This document shows positions 22,785-32,920 of a stretch of 64,000 nt of DNA, one piece after another. Origin of the DNA: Planoprotostelium fungivorum. Its lineage: Eukaryota; Evosea; Variosea; Cavosteliida; Cavosteliaceae. Within the stretch, counting starts at the first letter, position 1; each line of letters starts with the position of its first letter. The stretch spans positions 186,001 to 250,000 of the forward strand of contig MDYQ01000016.1 in assembly GCA_003024175.1 (NCBI GenBank). Direction: 5' to 3'. A program made the translations under genes and the position numbers. The notes below the pieces were generated by a model that was not told the DNA's origin, made no database searches, and saw only the letters and a program-made list of their open reading frames with translations.

Positions 22785-24149
22785 TCAATCGTCACACAGT
22801 GTTATTTTGAGAGGGCTGTCTACTTGATCAGACAGGATGATATAGACTTGTTGTTTTTCCTCGTCCATTCCAGCACCCCACGCGATGTCACCTCCCCATC
22901 CAACCACTTCATCCTTCAAGTAATCCTGCGACAAGATCGTCTTGCATCTGACGTCTGCACATGTCATCACGTACGTCTTATCGTCCAAGGTCCTGATTTA
23001 CGTCAGTGAAACTGGGTCATCATATGGGAATCAGGCTCACACGACATAATGGTACATCTTGCCGTGCGAATAAAAGCTGCTGAGCCGAAGAGAGTTGACA
23101 CGAATGCCGTCATCCACAGAGGTGCATCTCCTGTGTCTGCAGAGCATCATATAACTCTGAACACGTCAACTTGGACACGTGTCTCATCACGTCACCTGAA
23201 TTCCGGACTGGTAACCCACGACCACTTCTGTACTGTTGATCTCTACAGTGCTAAATAATGATCCTTTCGTGATACTCTTGCCAAGATCCAATTCCACTAC
23301 TTCAAAGTTCGTGCATTTCTGTCCATCTTGACCGTCCACACAGTTGTAAGTGTATATCTGGCTGCCGTCGATGAGTAGTGACACGTAGAAACCAGATTTG
23401 GAGAAAGTGCTGGGTCCCTGCGGATTGTACTGACCACCCGAAATCTCGCAGGGGGCAGGATGGCGGGAACTATTCAAAGTGAGCAATGATCTACAACGAG
23501 ACAGTCTCGATCACGAATCAAATGAAAGAGCTTACGTTCTGGGTGCGGAGAAACGTGCGTGTAGCTTGGGCAATCCTCTAGCGTCGAGTTTGAATACCAG
23601 AACAACGTGTTCGCCGCTGTGTCTGTCTTGACCGGCGACCGCCAGCATGGGGTCGTGTTGATAGTTTTGATCGTGTAGCAGTGCTAGGTCTTCGGGAATC
23701 AATACACCGATGTCCACAGAGCTATAGAAGTAGTTGTTGTGGAGGTCCAACATGAGGACTTGATTCTGCTGAATGAAGAACATCTGGATGGCCCCTTGGT
23801 GTTGGGAATCTGTGGGGAGGATAGATGCACTGTTCTACGTGTCAAGGTGTGGCCTTCCCGTACTTGACTCACAAGAGCACTTTCGAGTCCTGAGGAAGAG
23901 GTCGAGCCAGGTATGTGCTAGTAACCACGCTGGTTGATTCCGAGTAGATCTGCACTCTGCGATCAGCCTGTGACTCACACACAAATTCACCGTATTGTTG
24001 AAAAAGGTGAAGAAGATTTGAACGTCGTTGGACTGCAGGGTACCAAGGAATTCACCACTTTTGTAAGGTTTGTATTCTTGGGGTACATCGCAATCTATCG
24101 AAAAAGCGACAGCCGAGAGGAAGAATGTAAATACGAGACTCTTCTGCAT
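22785..24149 (-). CDS. Secreted protein of unknown function
   Basis: A signal peptide (MQKSLVFTFFLSAVAFSIDC) starts at ATG 24149. Downstream exons include FNNTVNLC, FFIQQNQVLMLDLHNNYFYS, DPMLAVAGQDRHSGEHVVLV, GSQIYTYNCVDGQDGQKC and WGGDIAWGAGMDEEKQQVYI. Cysteines and N-glycosylation sequons suggest an extracellular glycoprotein. Repeated phrases that join short strands to loops would suit a beta-propeller, but no family was recognised. The stop TGA falls at 22785-22787. A ~100-bp dispersed element lies 57 bp upstream of the start. Joins near 23835-23965 are uncertain. Confidence 0.6.
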
Positions 24150-24206
24150 GAGAGTTGTTGTTTGCAAATGGTTTGATCACAAGAGAGGCGACATTCTGCG
24201 TCCCAC

Positions 24207-24305
24207 GCGAATATTTACCTTTCTTTAGCACGCGGTACCATAACGCAAAATCACCACGTATTCTTAACGCGCTTTTTTAAAAAGGTAAATAATGGCTTGG
24301 GCCGC
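24207..24305. repeat. Dispersed inverted-repeat element, copy 1 (MITE-like or shared promoter module)
   Basis: This 99-bp sequence is highly similar to 56546-56651. The left end (GCGAATATTTACCTTTCTTT) and the reverse complement of the right end (GCGGCCCAAGCCATTATTTA) share TATTTACCTTT followed by a GCACG/GCGCG block, so the element has imperfect terminal inverted repeats. The left arm continues TAGCACGCGGTAC. It lies between the stop of the GH128 gene (75 bp away) and the start of a secreted-protein gene (57 bp away). Confidence 0.8.
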
Positions 24306-24380
24306 CAGATCTATACCTTCTGACACCTCCACGAAGATCATCGTAGAGCATGACATTTCAACAAACAGAAGAGAGGTTTA

Positions 24381-26118
24381 TTAATGGTACTTGCTGATGG
24401 CGTTGAGGTAAGTGCGACCGGACTCACTGCGAGATGGTTTCAGAAGATGCAGAGATGATGAATCATGTGATGTGTCGATCGGTCCATCACCTGAGCTGTC
24501 CATTGTTCCACATGGGCCACTTGCTTCCCAATCCGTAACCATTGCTGTAAGCGTAGGCAAAGATCCTGCTGTCTCCCTCAAAGAGATCGACGATCTGATT
24601 GATGTAGTTGTTGATCTCGTTCTGGTCCTCAGAGGGAGTGAACTGCCAGTTGTCTGAACGTCCATCAGACATGGATGTTGCATCATGTTCTCACCGTTGA
24701 CACAAGCAAACTCTGTGACCCAGATGGGCTTCTTGTACGTGTTCCAATAGTGATCCTGTTTGTCATCAGCTCCCGTCTCATGTTCCATCACATCATCTCA
24801 CGATGTCCTTGCGAACTCCGTCCATGCTGTTCTTGTTGATGTGGATCGCGGTGAAATTCCAATTGAATCCAGTCTTCTGTCCAAAGGGAGTCAACCAGTC
24901 CTCATCGGCCTGCTCTGTTCCACGATCATCATCACGTCCATCACACATCCATCACGACTCACTGCACATAGAGGGGCTTCCTAAGAGGGTTCCTCTCTTT
25001 CCCATGGGCGCTACGAGGTTGTTCCAGAGGTTGGCCGCTGTATCGACAGACATGCCAGCCGAGCCGCTGCCTGCGGCACAGTCGGGCTCTTCGAAACCTA
25101 AGAAGTATTTGGGGGTGGTGCTGGCTACGCGGTTCTTGAAGTCAGAGAATCTCTGGGCATCATCACCGTCGGCGGTGCCTCCACCCCAGAGCATGGGGAC
25201 TGCGATGGGTCTGCCACCCTTGTTGGGGGTGGGGGTCCTGAAGAGGTGTGAGATGATGTGATGGATGGGAGACGATACGATGTGATTTGATGATGTGGAT
25301 ATGATTCGTCTCACCAATCGTACCACCATCCGATGTGGTCTTTCACGACGTCGAAAGAGTCTCCGGCGGATATTCCAGCCTTCATTCCGTTGGGGGTGAA
25401 TGAGGCTGCGATAATGTGAGACGGGGATGTATGATGCCTTCAACTCACAGCCACCATTGCCTCCGCTGCTACCTCCACTCGTGCCTCCGCTCGAACCGCC
25501 GCTGGAGCTTCCGCTCGTGCTTCCGCTTCCACTCGATCCACCGTTGTCACGTCCATTCATGGTTCCAGAGATTCTGCACCCGGACCCTACGGCATTGGGC
25601 TTTCCGCTCTTCAGCCAGCAGTTCGTTCCACAACTATCGAAGGACCAGCTTTGGCAGTTGCTTCGTATCGTCAATCTATGTCATTTTCGATTGGAATCTT
25701 ATCCTCACTTGATGTTGTGACATTTGGACTGGCAATCTCCGGCGTTGGAGGCCTGAACGGGCATGTTGGGGAGATCTTGTCCAGAACGATCGGTATTCTG
25801 ATCGATGGAACCCCACTGAGTGTTTCCGTTGTTACCATTAGAACCGCTGGAAGAAGAGCTATCTCCCCAGCAGCCGCTCTGACAACCTAAATCATACTAA
25901 GACGTTGAGAGATGGGAAATGTATTGAATGATTACCTCTCTGACGATCGCAGTATTCGGCTGTGCTACCACACCAACCGTATTGACTAAAGAACATGAGT
26001 CCTTATCCATAACATCCGATGTTCACCTGCAGCAATCGCCACCTCCACATCCACAATTCTGTGAGTATACGATGGCCACAAAGAAGGCGACGCACAGAGC
26101 CAGGCGGATGAAGCTCAT
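24381..26118 (-). CDS. Secreted CBM18-PAN-GH128 beta-1,3-glucanase-like protein
   Basis: A signal peptide (MSFIRLALCVAFFVAIVYSQ) starts at ATG 26118. Next is a hevein-like chitin-binding domain (CBM18): CGCGGGDCC, then SQYGWCGSTAEYCDRQRG and CQSGC. A PAN/apple-like module follows (DLPNMPVQASNAGDCQSKC, CQSWSFDSCGTNCWLKSG), then a Ser/Gly linker. The catalytic part resembles GH128 (Asl1-like): FEEPDCAAGSGSAGMSVDTA (acid/base Glu region), LLGSPSMC, FTAIHINKN, KPIWVTEFACVN (nucleophile Glu in TEF) and YAYSNGYGLGSKWPMW. GH128 enzymes cut beta-1,3-glucan, and CBM18 binds chitin, so fungal or cyst walls are likely targets (inference). Confidence 0.88.
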
Positions 26119-27131
26119 GGCTCGTTCTCGTGCGGACGCTAAATGATTTGCCAAAGCCCAACAACCCCAACGTCTTTTTCTGTCCCCTTTTCCATTCTAC
26201 GGGGTTTTTTTGGCATAGGGATGCCACCTGACGGTCAGTAGCTCGTCTTCAGAGAGGCCTTCTTGTATGTATAGATCATCACAGGAACGATTTCATTCGA
26301 GCAAGTTCCATGAGAGAGATGAAGTGTTGTATGATCCCATTCCTACACGTCTACATTCCATATTTAGGCCGATGGATCTACAACGGTGTCATTCCATCAG
26401 AATTCGCACATCGATGTTCTGTTTCGTGTGCAGCTTATGACATTGCGGCCGTCAGATCTATGATGTGTGTCACGGCCGTAGTCTTCTTCGTCTAGTTTCG
26501 TGATGTTCTGATCCTGGTCGTAACTACAGGATAGTTCATCGTCGTCAGCTTCCGACAACATCATGGAGCCATACAAAGGCGAAATCACGTAGAGTCACCC
26601 GCACGACGAAATGGGTCACGATGAGTTTTGGAGGTGAAGAGTTTCACTTTGACTCTAGTCAACAATTTGTAATCTTCAATTTACCATTTCTAGCGCACCT
26701 ATTACCGATGACTATATTCATATTCGATGGAGGAACGTACACTTCTATTCACGGAGCATAGGTAAGATACTCCTTTATAAAGCAGGCAGCGTTCCCAAGC
26801 TAAGGACTCTTTGCTGCCATACCCCTGTTACGCTTAACTGGGGCTTAGTTACAGAAGCCTCCATGGGGTGTCACGCTCATCTGTTTCGTGGAGGCTACAT
26901 CGATGAACTTGTCACCATAGGCCTTCTAGTTCCTCGTTTGGTAACAGGTGGCGGAGATAGTTGAATTCTCCGGACAGGCGGGTGGCTCTATCGTACAATT
27001 ATTCAACGCATTTATATGCATCTGTACCATTGGGAAGATATCTCTCCAGTGGATAGCGGGTTTTTTCTTCCGGGTCACTGGGGCCTAACGGTGTGGTCGT
27101 TATGTTGTCATTCTTCACAGAGCGGGCAGAG
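26119..27131. other. About 1 kb without a confident gene
   Basis: Short frames occur on both strands (for example 26310-26495 plus and 26397-26588 minus) but none shows domains or splice continuity. The region 26780-27110 has near-equal base composition and no tRNA-like cloverleaf. An unrecognised non-coding RNA cannot be excluded. Confidence 0.4.
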
Positions 27132-27728
27132 ATGACCATAAAGAGGTGCCACAAGATGAACATGCGTTCGTCGAGACTGACGCAGAAACAGGAGCAGAGA
27201 TGACAATCTTCCCAGCTGGCGCCACGCTCACTCTAAGATGGTTTCTGATTGGGGGGACAGACAGAGACTGCCGACCTCTGATCCTCTCTTCACGTTGAAC
27301 ACGATCGAGCAACTGTGGCGAAGCGATCTGGTATCAAGAGCCTCCGAAAAGAGAGAGAAAGTCCTTGAAGTCTTACAAACCATCGCAGAGGTATGTCATC
27401 AGCACACCTCCTTTTTAACGAAGACAGGAATGAGGAAATCGGTGTCGAATTCGAGGAAATAAATGTATTTATTTCACGTCTCCATGATGATTGTGGAGGC
27501 CTTCGTGCTATCGAGTATCTAGATATCTGCCTGTATGTCTGGCGCATTCGGCACGTACCCTGTCTTCTGTGCTTATCTCCACAGATAAGCGGGTCAGTCT
27601 CATCTGAGACGCGAAGAATGTCTACAGACAGTCAAGAAGACAATGTCCACGGTTTATGGTATCAAATGAATAGAAGAGGTAGTATCCTGTGTGGTTCAGT
27701 GTTTTTGGCTGACGAGTCCCGAAATTGA
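27132..27728 (+). CDS. Uncharacterised small protein
   Basis: A 40-nt intron with GTGCC donor and CTGACGCAG acceptor joins ATG 27132 (MTIKR) in frame to NRSRDDNLPSWRHAH and then MVSDWGDRQRLPTSDPLFTL, NTIEQLWRSDLVSRASEKRE. A second part (NEEIGVEFEEINVFISRLHD, DCGGLRAIEYLDICLYVW) looks coding, but the connecting splice could not be resolved. No domain was recognised. It lies 65 bp upstream of the SEL1L start. Confidence 0.4.
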
Positions 27729-27793
27729 AAATAAATCCACGTGAGCAGAAATTACAATTTCATCATCACGCAGGAGGCCCACACTACGACAGA

Positions 27794-30558
27794 ATGATGA
27801 AGAAGACACTCCTCCTATTGTGTCTCTTGTTCATCACTTCCATTATCGCCGATGCAACAGAAGATGTGAAGACAGATGTACAGACTGAATCACCCACTCT
27901 GAACACACAACCACTATTACCACCAGACTTTAAAACAAGGAGACAAGAAGCGAGGGAGAAACTTCGTCTGTCTGACGATTACCGATTCGGAAACGATTCG
28001 GCCTCCATTACGAGGGATATCCATCGTGCCATCGAACTTTTAGAGGAGATCATCGCCATCGAGGAACCCAAAGGTTTCAACAAAGTCAAGAGAGATGCAG
28101 CCTACTGTTTGGGAGAAATATACGAGGTGACGATGCCTTCTGAATGTCTCACGTTCGCTCATCTCCAACAGTCTGGAGAAGGTTTAGACATGAATCTAAC
28201 ACGAGCCATGGAGCTGTACAACATGAGCGCCTCTCTTGGCAGTCCAGAGGGACAACAGTCTCTGGCCTTCTATTGGGCCACGGGAAGAGCTGGCTCCAAG
28301 AACATCCCCCTGGTGATTGCATATCATCATCTGCCTCCATATTCTTCCACCATCTGACTCCTTCCAGTCTCTCATCTATCACGCTTTCGCCGCTCAAGGC
28401 GCCGACCGTGCCGCTCAATTGACTCTGGGTTACAAGTACCTCTTTGGACATCACGTGACCAAGTCATGCGAGAAGGCAGTAGAAAGATACGAAGACGTCG
28501 CCGCGCAGGTATCAGATCGTTTGTCGATTCATCTTTCACGATCATGTTGATGTCCATGTGCAATGTCGATGACTAACATCATGCAGGTTGTTGAGGAAGT
28601 GAAAGAGCTTCATCTGGGTGGTTTGACTTATACACCAGACATCCAAAAGATCTCTGAAGTGACAGAAGCCTCCCAAGACAAACTGTACAAGGAAGAATCC
28701 GAAGTAAGAGGGACATCCATTCGAGCGCATCGACTGATGTTTCGTTGTAGATCGTCAAATACTACCAGTATCACGCTGGCGCCGGCGACGTCAACGCACA
28801 GACGACTATGGGAACACTTCACATGAAAGGTGGCTATAATTTAGATCAAGATTACGCCAAAGCCTTTGAATGGTACGAGAGAGCCGCCGAGCAAGGTGAG
28901 CGAAATGCAGGAAGAAAAAATGTCTTAGAAGATCAGGAGATGGAGCAGGCATGGGTCACCTGGGCTTCATGTACGCACACGGTTACCACGTCGAGAAGAA
29001 CGTGGAGAAGGCCATCGAATTATACCAGAAGGCCGCGGATAAGGTGAGGCGTGGCGGGTTGTAGATGAGTGAGATCTCCAGGGAAATCCGTTGGGACAGA
29101 CGAATCTGGGGTACATGTATATGACGGGTAACGGAGTGACGAGAAACCTGCAGAAGGCACATCATTACTTCAAATTGGCTGCAGATCAACAATATTCTGA
29201 GGGTCTACTCAACCTCGGTATCCTCTATTACAGTGAGTCATGACTGATGTTCACCTCATCATCAGACTTGACTGTTCCACATCATCAGACATCACTGTTC
29301 CACATCATTCGACACTGCTCATCATTGATCGTCATCATCATCGATCGCATGAGATGTCATCACAATTGAAAGAGAGACAGACGGTGAAGGAGTGAAACAA
29401 GACAACATCCAAGCCTTGAAGTATTTCTCCATGGCATCAGCACAGGGCAATTTACCTGCCATGTATTACCTCGGTCAGATGCATCAGTTCGGCCTCGGTA
29501 CCTCACCGTCCTGTCAGACTGCCGTCATGCTGTACAAGCAGGTACGCACACATCATTTTATTCTATTTTATTTCTCTTCACTCTATTCTACTCATTCCAA
29601 TTCATTCACTCTATTCTACTCATTCCAATTCATTCATTCTATATCATTCATTCATTCTATATCATTCATTCATTCTATATCATTCATTCATTCTATATCA
29701 TTCATTCATTCTATATCAGGTGGCAGAGAAGGGACCATGGTTCTCTGAATTAGAAGCAGCCATGGACCTCTACCTCGACGGGAACGTTGACGCCGCCCTC
29801 AACCTCTACGAGAGAGCCGCAGAGCAAGGTCACGAGATCGCCCAGACCAACGCCGCCTACCTCTACGACAAGGTACTCCCCCCTCCCTCTCGTTGTAGAT
29901 TGACCCCTCCCAGGAGTGTTCCCGCCTCTTGTACAACAACCGTACGTCACCCTCTTGTCACGAAATGGCATTTGAATATTATCGAAATTCCGCGGAACAG
30001 CAGAATGCAAAGTCGATGCTTCGAATGGGAGACTTTCACTTTTACGGTGTGGGGTGTGCAGAGGAATTAGACAGGGCTGCCCTCTACTACCAAGCCTCTT
30101 CGGAGTTGAGAGATGCACAGGCCATGTTCAATCTGGGATATATGCATCAGGTGAAGATCGTATGTCACGTGTGATGATGTAGAGGATGATGAGACGATGA
30201 TGATGTGGATGAGATGATGGTTTGAACGTCATGTTGATGATGATGACAGCATGGACTCGGTCTACCGAAAGACCTTCACTTAGCCAAGCGACATTACGAC
30301 AAGGCCTTAGAGATCGAGGCCAACAGCTTCTTAGCTGTCTACGGTGCCCTCTTCACCCTCCTCTTCCAGTTTGTCTTTGAGGGTAACTTCCAATTGGGAT
30401 GGTCTCTGCCTTCTATAGGTGTGCACGATGCAGACACATGATGATGGAAGATGATGGAACTGACACGGACAGGTGTTGGATGGGACGTGATGGCCATCGC
30501 CTTGTTGTCTTTCATCGGTCTCGTCTTGTTGTATATACGCAATAATATATACGTCTAA
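27794..30558 (+). CDS. SEL1L: SEL1L/Hrd3-type ER-associated degradation receptor
   Basis: A signal peptide (MMKKTLLLLCLLFITSIIAD) is followed by a Thr/Glu-rich spacer and many Sel1-like repeats (for example RAMELYNMSASLGSPEGQQS, LDQDYAKAFEWYERAAEQGE, NVDAALNLYERAAEQGHEIA, ELDRAALYYQASSELRDAQA). The C-terminus has a membrane-spanning segment ending in LSFIGLVLLYIRNNIYV. This layout is that of SEL1L/Hrd3, which holds misfolded ER proteins for the HRD1 ubiquitin ligase. Roughly ten introns are seen. One (29044-29081, 38 nt) shares about 20 bp with a dynein intron, and another holds a tandem repeat that ends at the splice acceptor. Confidence 0.88.
29581..29717. repeat. Intronic tandem repeats (28-bp duplicate, then five 18-bp units)
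   Basis: Units of ATTCATTCATTCTATATC are repeated five times, preceded by two copies of a longer related unit (CTCTATTCTACTCATTCCAA ...). The array ends directly at the AG acceptor of a SEL1L intron, so the repeat supplies the polypyrimidine-rich 3' splice region. Confidence 0.9.
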
Positions 30559-30749
30559 AGTCTCTGTTCTATATATCCTCTATTCTTTGTGATGTACATG
30601 CAAGCCGGTGTGATATCCCATCACGATGATGGATTGTTGTTCGAATGGGTGTTCTGTCTTTCAAAGTATCGATCGACCATGCCGAGCGTTCCACTTCGTG
30701 TCCGTGTAATCTTAGTCTTTGCCGTCGTGTTTCCACCTGCACGACTGTG

Positions 30750-31145
30750 TCAGACGATTAGACAATGGAAGAGATCTTCACTCTGTAATTTCTTGTAGGC
30801 GGGAGACTGTAAGAACTTTGGGAAGGTGTCTAACTCCATAGACTTCCATATGGCGTTCTGGATGGGAGTGAAGATGTTTTGAGTATAGCCGACTGCGACT
30901 GATGCCACCACTTGCTTCCTCATCTTACTGTCTATGTTGATCTCATAAGGAGAGTCTTTGGATATATACTTGTCATAAATCTCTCGGCCGACTACCTCCA
31001 GCTCTTCCTGGGGCAGGTTCTTGTAGTTCTCTACCTCCATCCAGAATGAGAGGTTCTCCGAAGAATGAAGATCGTGGAGGTACTCGCGATACAATAGTAC
31101 CATGTCTCTGTCCTTCACGAGTTCGTTCAAACTCGCCACTGCCAT
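30750..31145 (-). CDS. Single-domain RGS protein
   Basis: 131 residues in one exon from ATG 31145. The RGS fold is clear: DMVLLYREYLHDLHSSENLS, FWMEVENYKNLPQEE, IYDKYISKDSPYEINIDSKM, RKQVVASVA, FTPIQNAIWKSMELDTFPKF and LQSPAYKKLQ. RGS domains speed GTP hydrolysis by G-alpha subunits. No membrane anchor or additional domain was found in frame, though an upstream exon cannot be excluded. The stop is at 30750-30752. Confidence 0.9.
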   Translation of the reverse strand: MAVASLNELVKDRDMVLLYREYLHDLHSSENLSFWMEVENYKNLPQEELEVVGREIYDKYISKDSPYEINIDSKMRKQVVASVAVGYTQNIFTPIQNAIWKSMELDTFPKFLQSPAYKKLQSEDLFHCLIV

Positions 31146-31783
31146 GCCGATTGTCGGAAGCTGATGATGAGCTCGCGTTTACTCGTCCAGAAAAATATGC
31201 CCCCCAGTGACAGCAGGAAAACATAACCACACGGCGGTCATCTCGATGGTGGAGTGAGAAGACAGACAACATGGACGTCGTGCATCGCGACTGACCATTC
31301 ATTCACTAGATCGTCCACTCGATCCACTATCATCTTCACATGCGATCGTCCCAATCATCTCAGCGACGATCGTCTATACCTCATCCATCACACCATCAGA
31401 AGGAATCCATCTAGATTGCCTGTCACTCTGTCTCTGGCGTGAAGTTGGACCCGTAATCTATCGACTACTCCGCTTTTCACTCAATTTTCCAAGCCCTCAC
31501 ACCTGCGAAAACGGATGAAAACTGGCTGATTCGAATCATGCAGTCGACGAAAGCGAGTTCTACGTGAATATCTACTGGAGATTTGTATGGGAACAATCAA
31601 CAGGAAATAGAGAATGTAGACAGAACGAAAGGATGGTGAGAGAAAGTTCATAACACCAAACACCAACCACACGCCAACGACAGCCACTTAAAGGTGAGAA
31701 GACGAAAAAGTCACGCGAGATAAAGTCCACTCTACGATACGACGATACAGATACGATTGGATCGAGTTTGTGATGTTGACGTG
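31146..31783. promoter_or_regulatory. Divergent intergenic region, RGS / GRAM gene
   Basis: 638 bp with no credible exon. Several overlapping minus-strand frames are antisense to the GRAM gene's 5' end and show no domain. Confidence 0.4.
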
Positions 31784-32767
31784 ATGATTCAGACAAACAC
31801 AATGCAAACTGCCCTGCCATCCACCCTGCCCATTGCCGAGCCCGCCACCTACAACTTCTTCGACGCTCCCAATGATTACAGACAGCTGAACCAAAAGCCC
31901 CCCAAGGTAGTCTCTTCTTACGTCTCCTCCATTTCACCATCTGACTCTCACTTCCAGCCCGTCAAGGAGGTCCAATACCAGATCTCCAACAACCCAAACG
32001 GTGGAACTCTCATCCAAACCGAGACACCATCCAGATTCGAGGCCGGATCTTTCCGCCACAGAGTCGGCAACTTGACCACCCGTATCTCTGAGAGAATCGG
32101 CTTCGCCAACGATACCTCTTCCAGATGGGGTCTCTACCAGATCCCCGAGCCCCTCTTTGGAGAATTCCGCGCTCGCGTCATCAACGGTCTGTCCGCCTCT
32201 TCCGGTTACCTCTTCATCTCCCAGGGTCACCTCTGCTTCTCTTCTTTCACCGACAAGACCAACCGCGCCATGAAGCTCATCGTTCCCTTCCAGAACATCG
32301 TCCGCATCGGTCTCGCCCACCGTCTCAGAAACACCCCTGGCACCGCCATCAACCTCACCCCCCTCACTTCCATGTCTCTCACTGCCGACGCCATCCAGAT
32401 CTACACTCGCGATGGAATCACTCACCAGTTTTTCGGCCTGAAGAAGAAGACCGAGAGCTTATACAACCTCCTCAACCACACTTGGGGTCTCGCCACCGGT
32501 GTCATCCCCATCAACCCCGCCAACCAGAACCGCACTTTGGAGCTGCAGCATGAGGCCCTCTACTCTCAGTCTCAGTATGGAGACGCTGCCAACCACCACC
32601 ACCACCACGAGCAGCTGGTTCAGGGACAGACACACTACGCCCACCAGTTCCCCGATGTTCCCGCTGGCAACGGATTTGCCACGAAGGAGGAGCAGCTGTT
32701 GCAGCAGCAGATGATGCAACAGCAGATGCTGAACCAGCAGACACCCAGCGGACTGCAGGCTATCTGA
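31784..32767 (+). CDS. GRAM-domain protein with Gln/His-rich tail, strong codon bias
   Basis: ATGs at 31784 and 31802 are in frame; the second (MQTALPSTLPIAEPATYNFF) starts the conserved-looking part. An intron of about 54 nt (31907-31960) joins PPK to PVKEVQYQ. Residues about 110-215 contain a GRAM/PH-like domain: FGEFRARVINGLSASSGYLF, LCFSSFTDKTNRAMKLIVPF, IVRIGLAHRLRNTPGTAI, IQIYTRDGITHQFFGLKKKT. This is the layout of GEM/ABA-responsive-type lipid-associated proteins. The tail is His-, Gln- and Met-rich. C-ending codons dominate far more than in neighbouring genes, which suggests high expression. Confidence 0.85.
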   Translation: MIQTNTMQTALPSTLPIAEPATYNFFDAPNDYRQLNQKPPKVVSSYVSSISPSDSHFQPVKEVQYQISNNPNGGTLIQTETPSRFEAGSFRHRVGNLTTRISERIGFANDTSSRWGLYQIPEPLFGEFRARVINGLSASSGYLFISQGHLCFSSFTDKTNRAMKLIVPFQNIVRIGLAHRLRNTPGTAINLTPLTSMSLTADAIQIYTRDGITHQFFGLKKKTESLYNLLNHTWGLATGVIPINPANQNRTLELQHEALYSQSQYGDAANHHHHHEQLVQGQTHYAHQFPDVPAGNGFATKEEQLLQQQMMQQQMLNQQTPSGLQAI

Positions 32768-32920
32768 ACACTCTAGTTGTTGAATCTAGCTATTTATTCA
32801 GATACGATTATAAACACAGAACGATTTAGAACCTTCTCTCTTCTTTGTGTTTGTCTCTGATGAGAAGAGCTGTGTCGTGATGATGCAGTGCGATGTGATT
32901 GCATTTTTACACGTTTTATT

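Noticed and set aside
26780-27110. Possible structural RNA in the 1-kb gap
   Set aside because: No tRNA boxes, cloverleaf or known snRNA motif could be recognised by eye.
29568-29748. Repetitive peptide FIHSIS in the plus frame
   Set aside because: It is translation of an intronic 18-bp tandem repeat; the flanking SEL1L exons join in frame without it.
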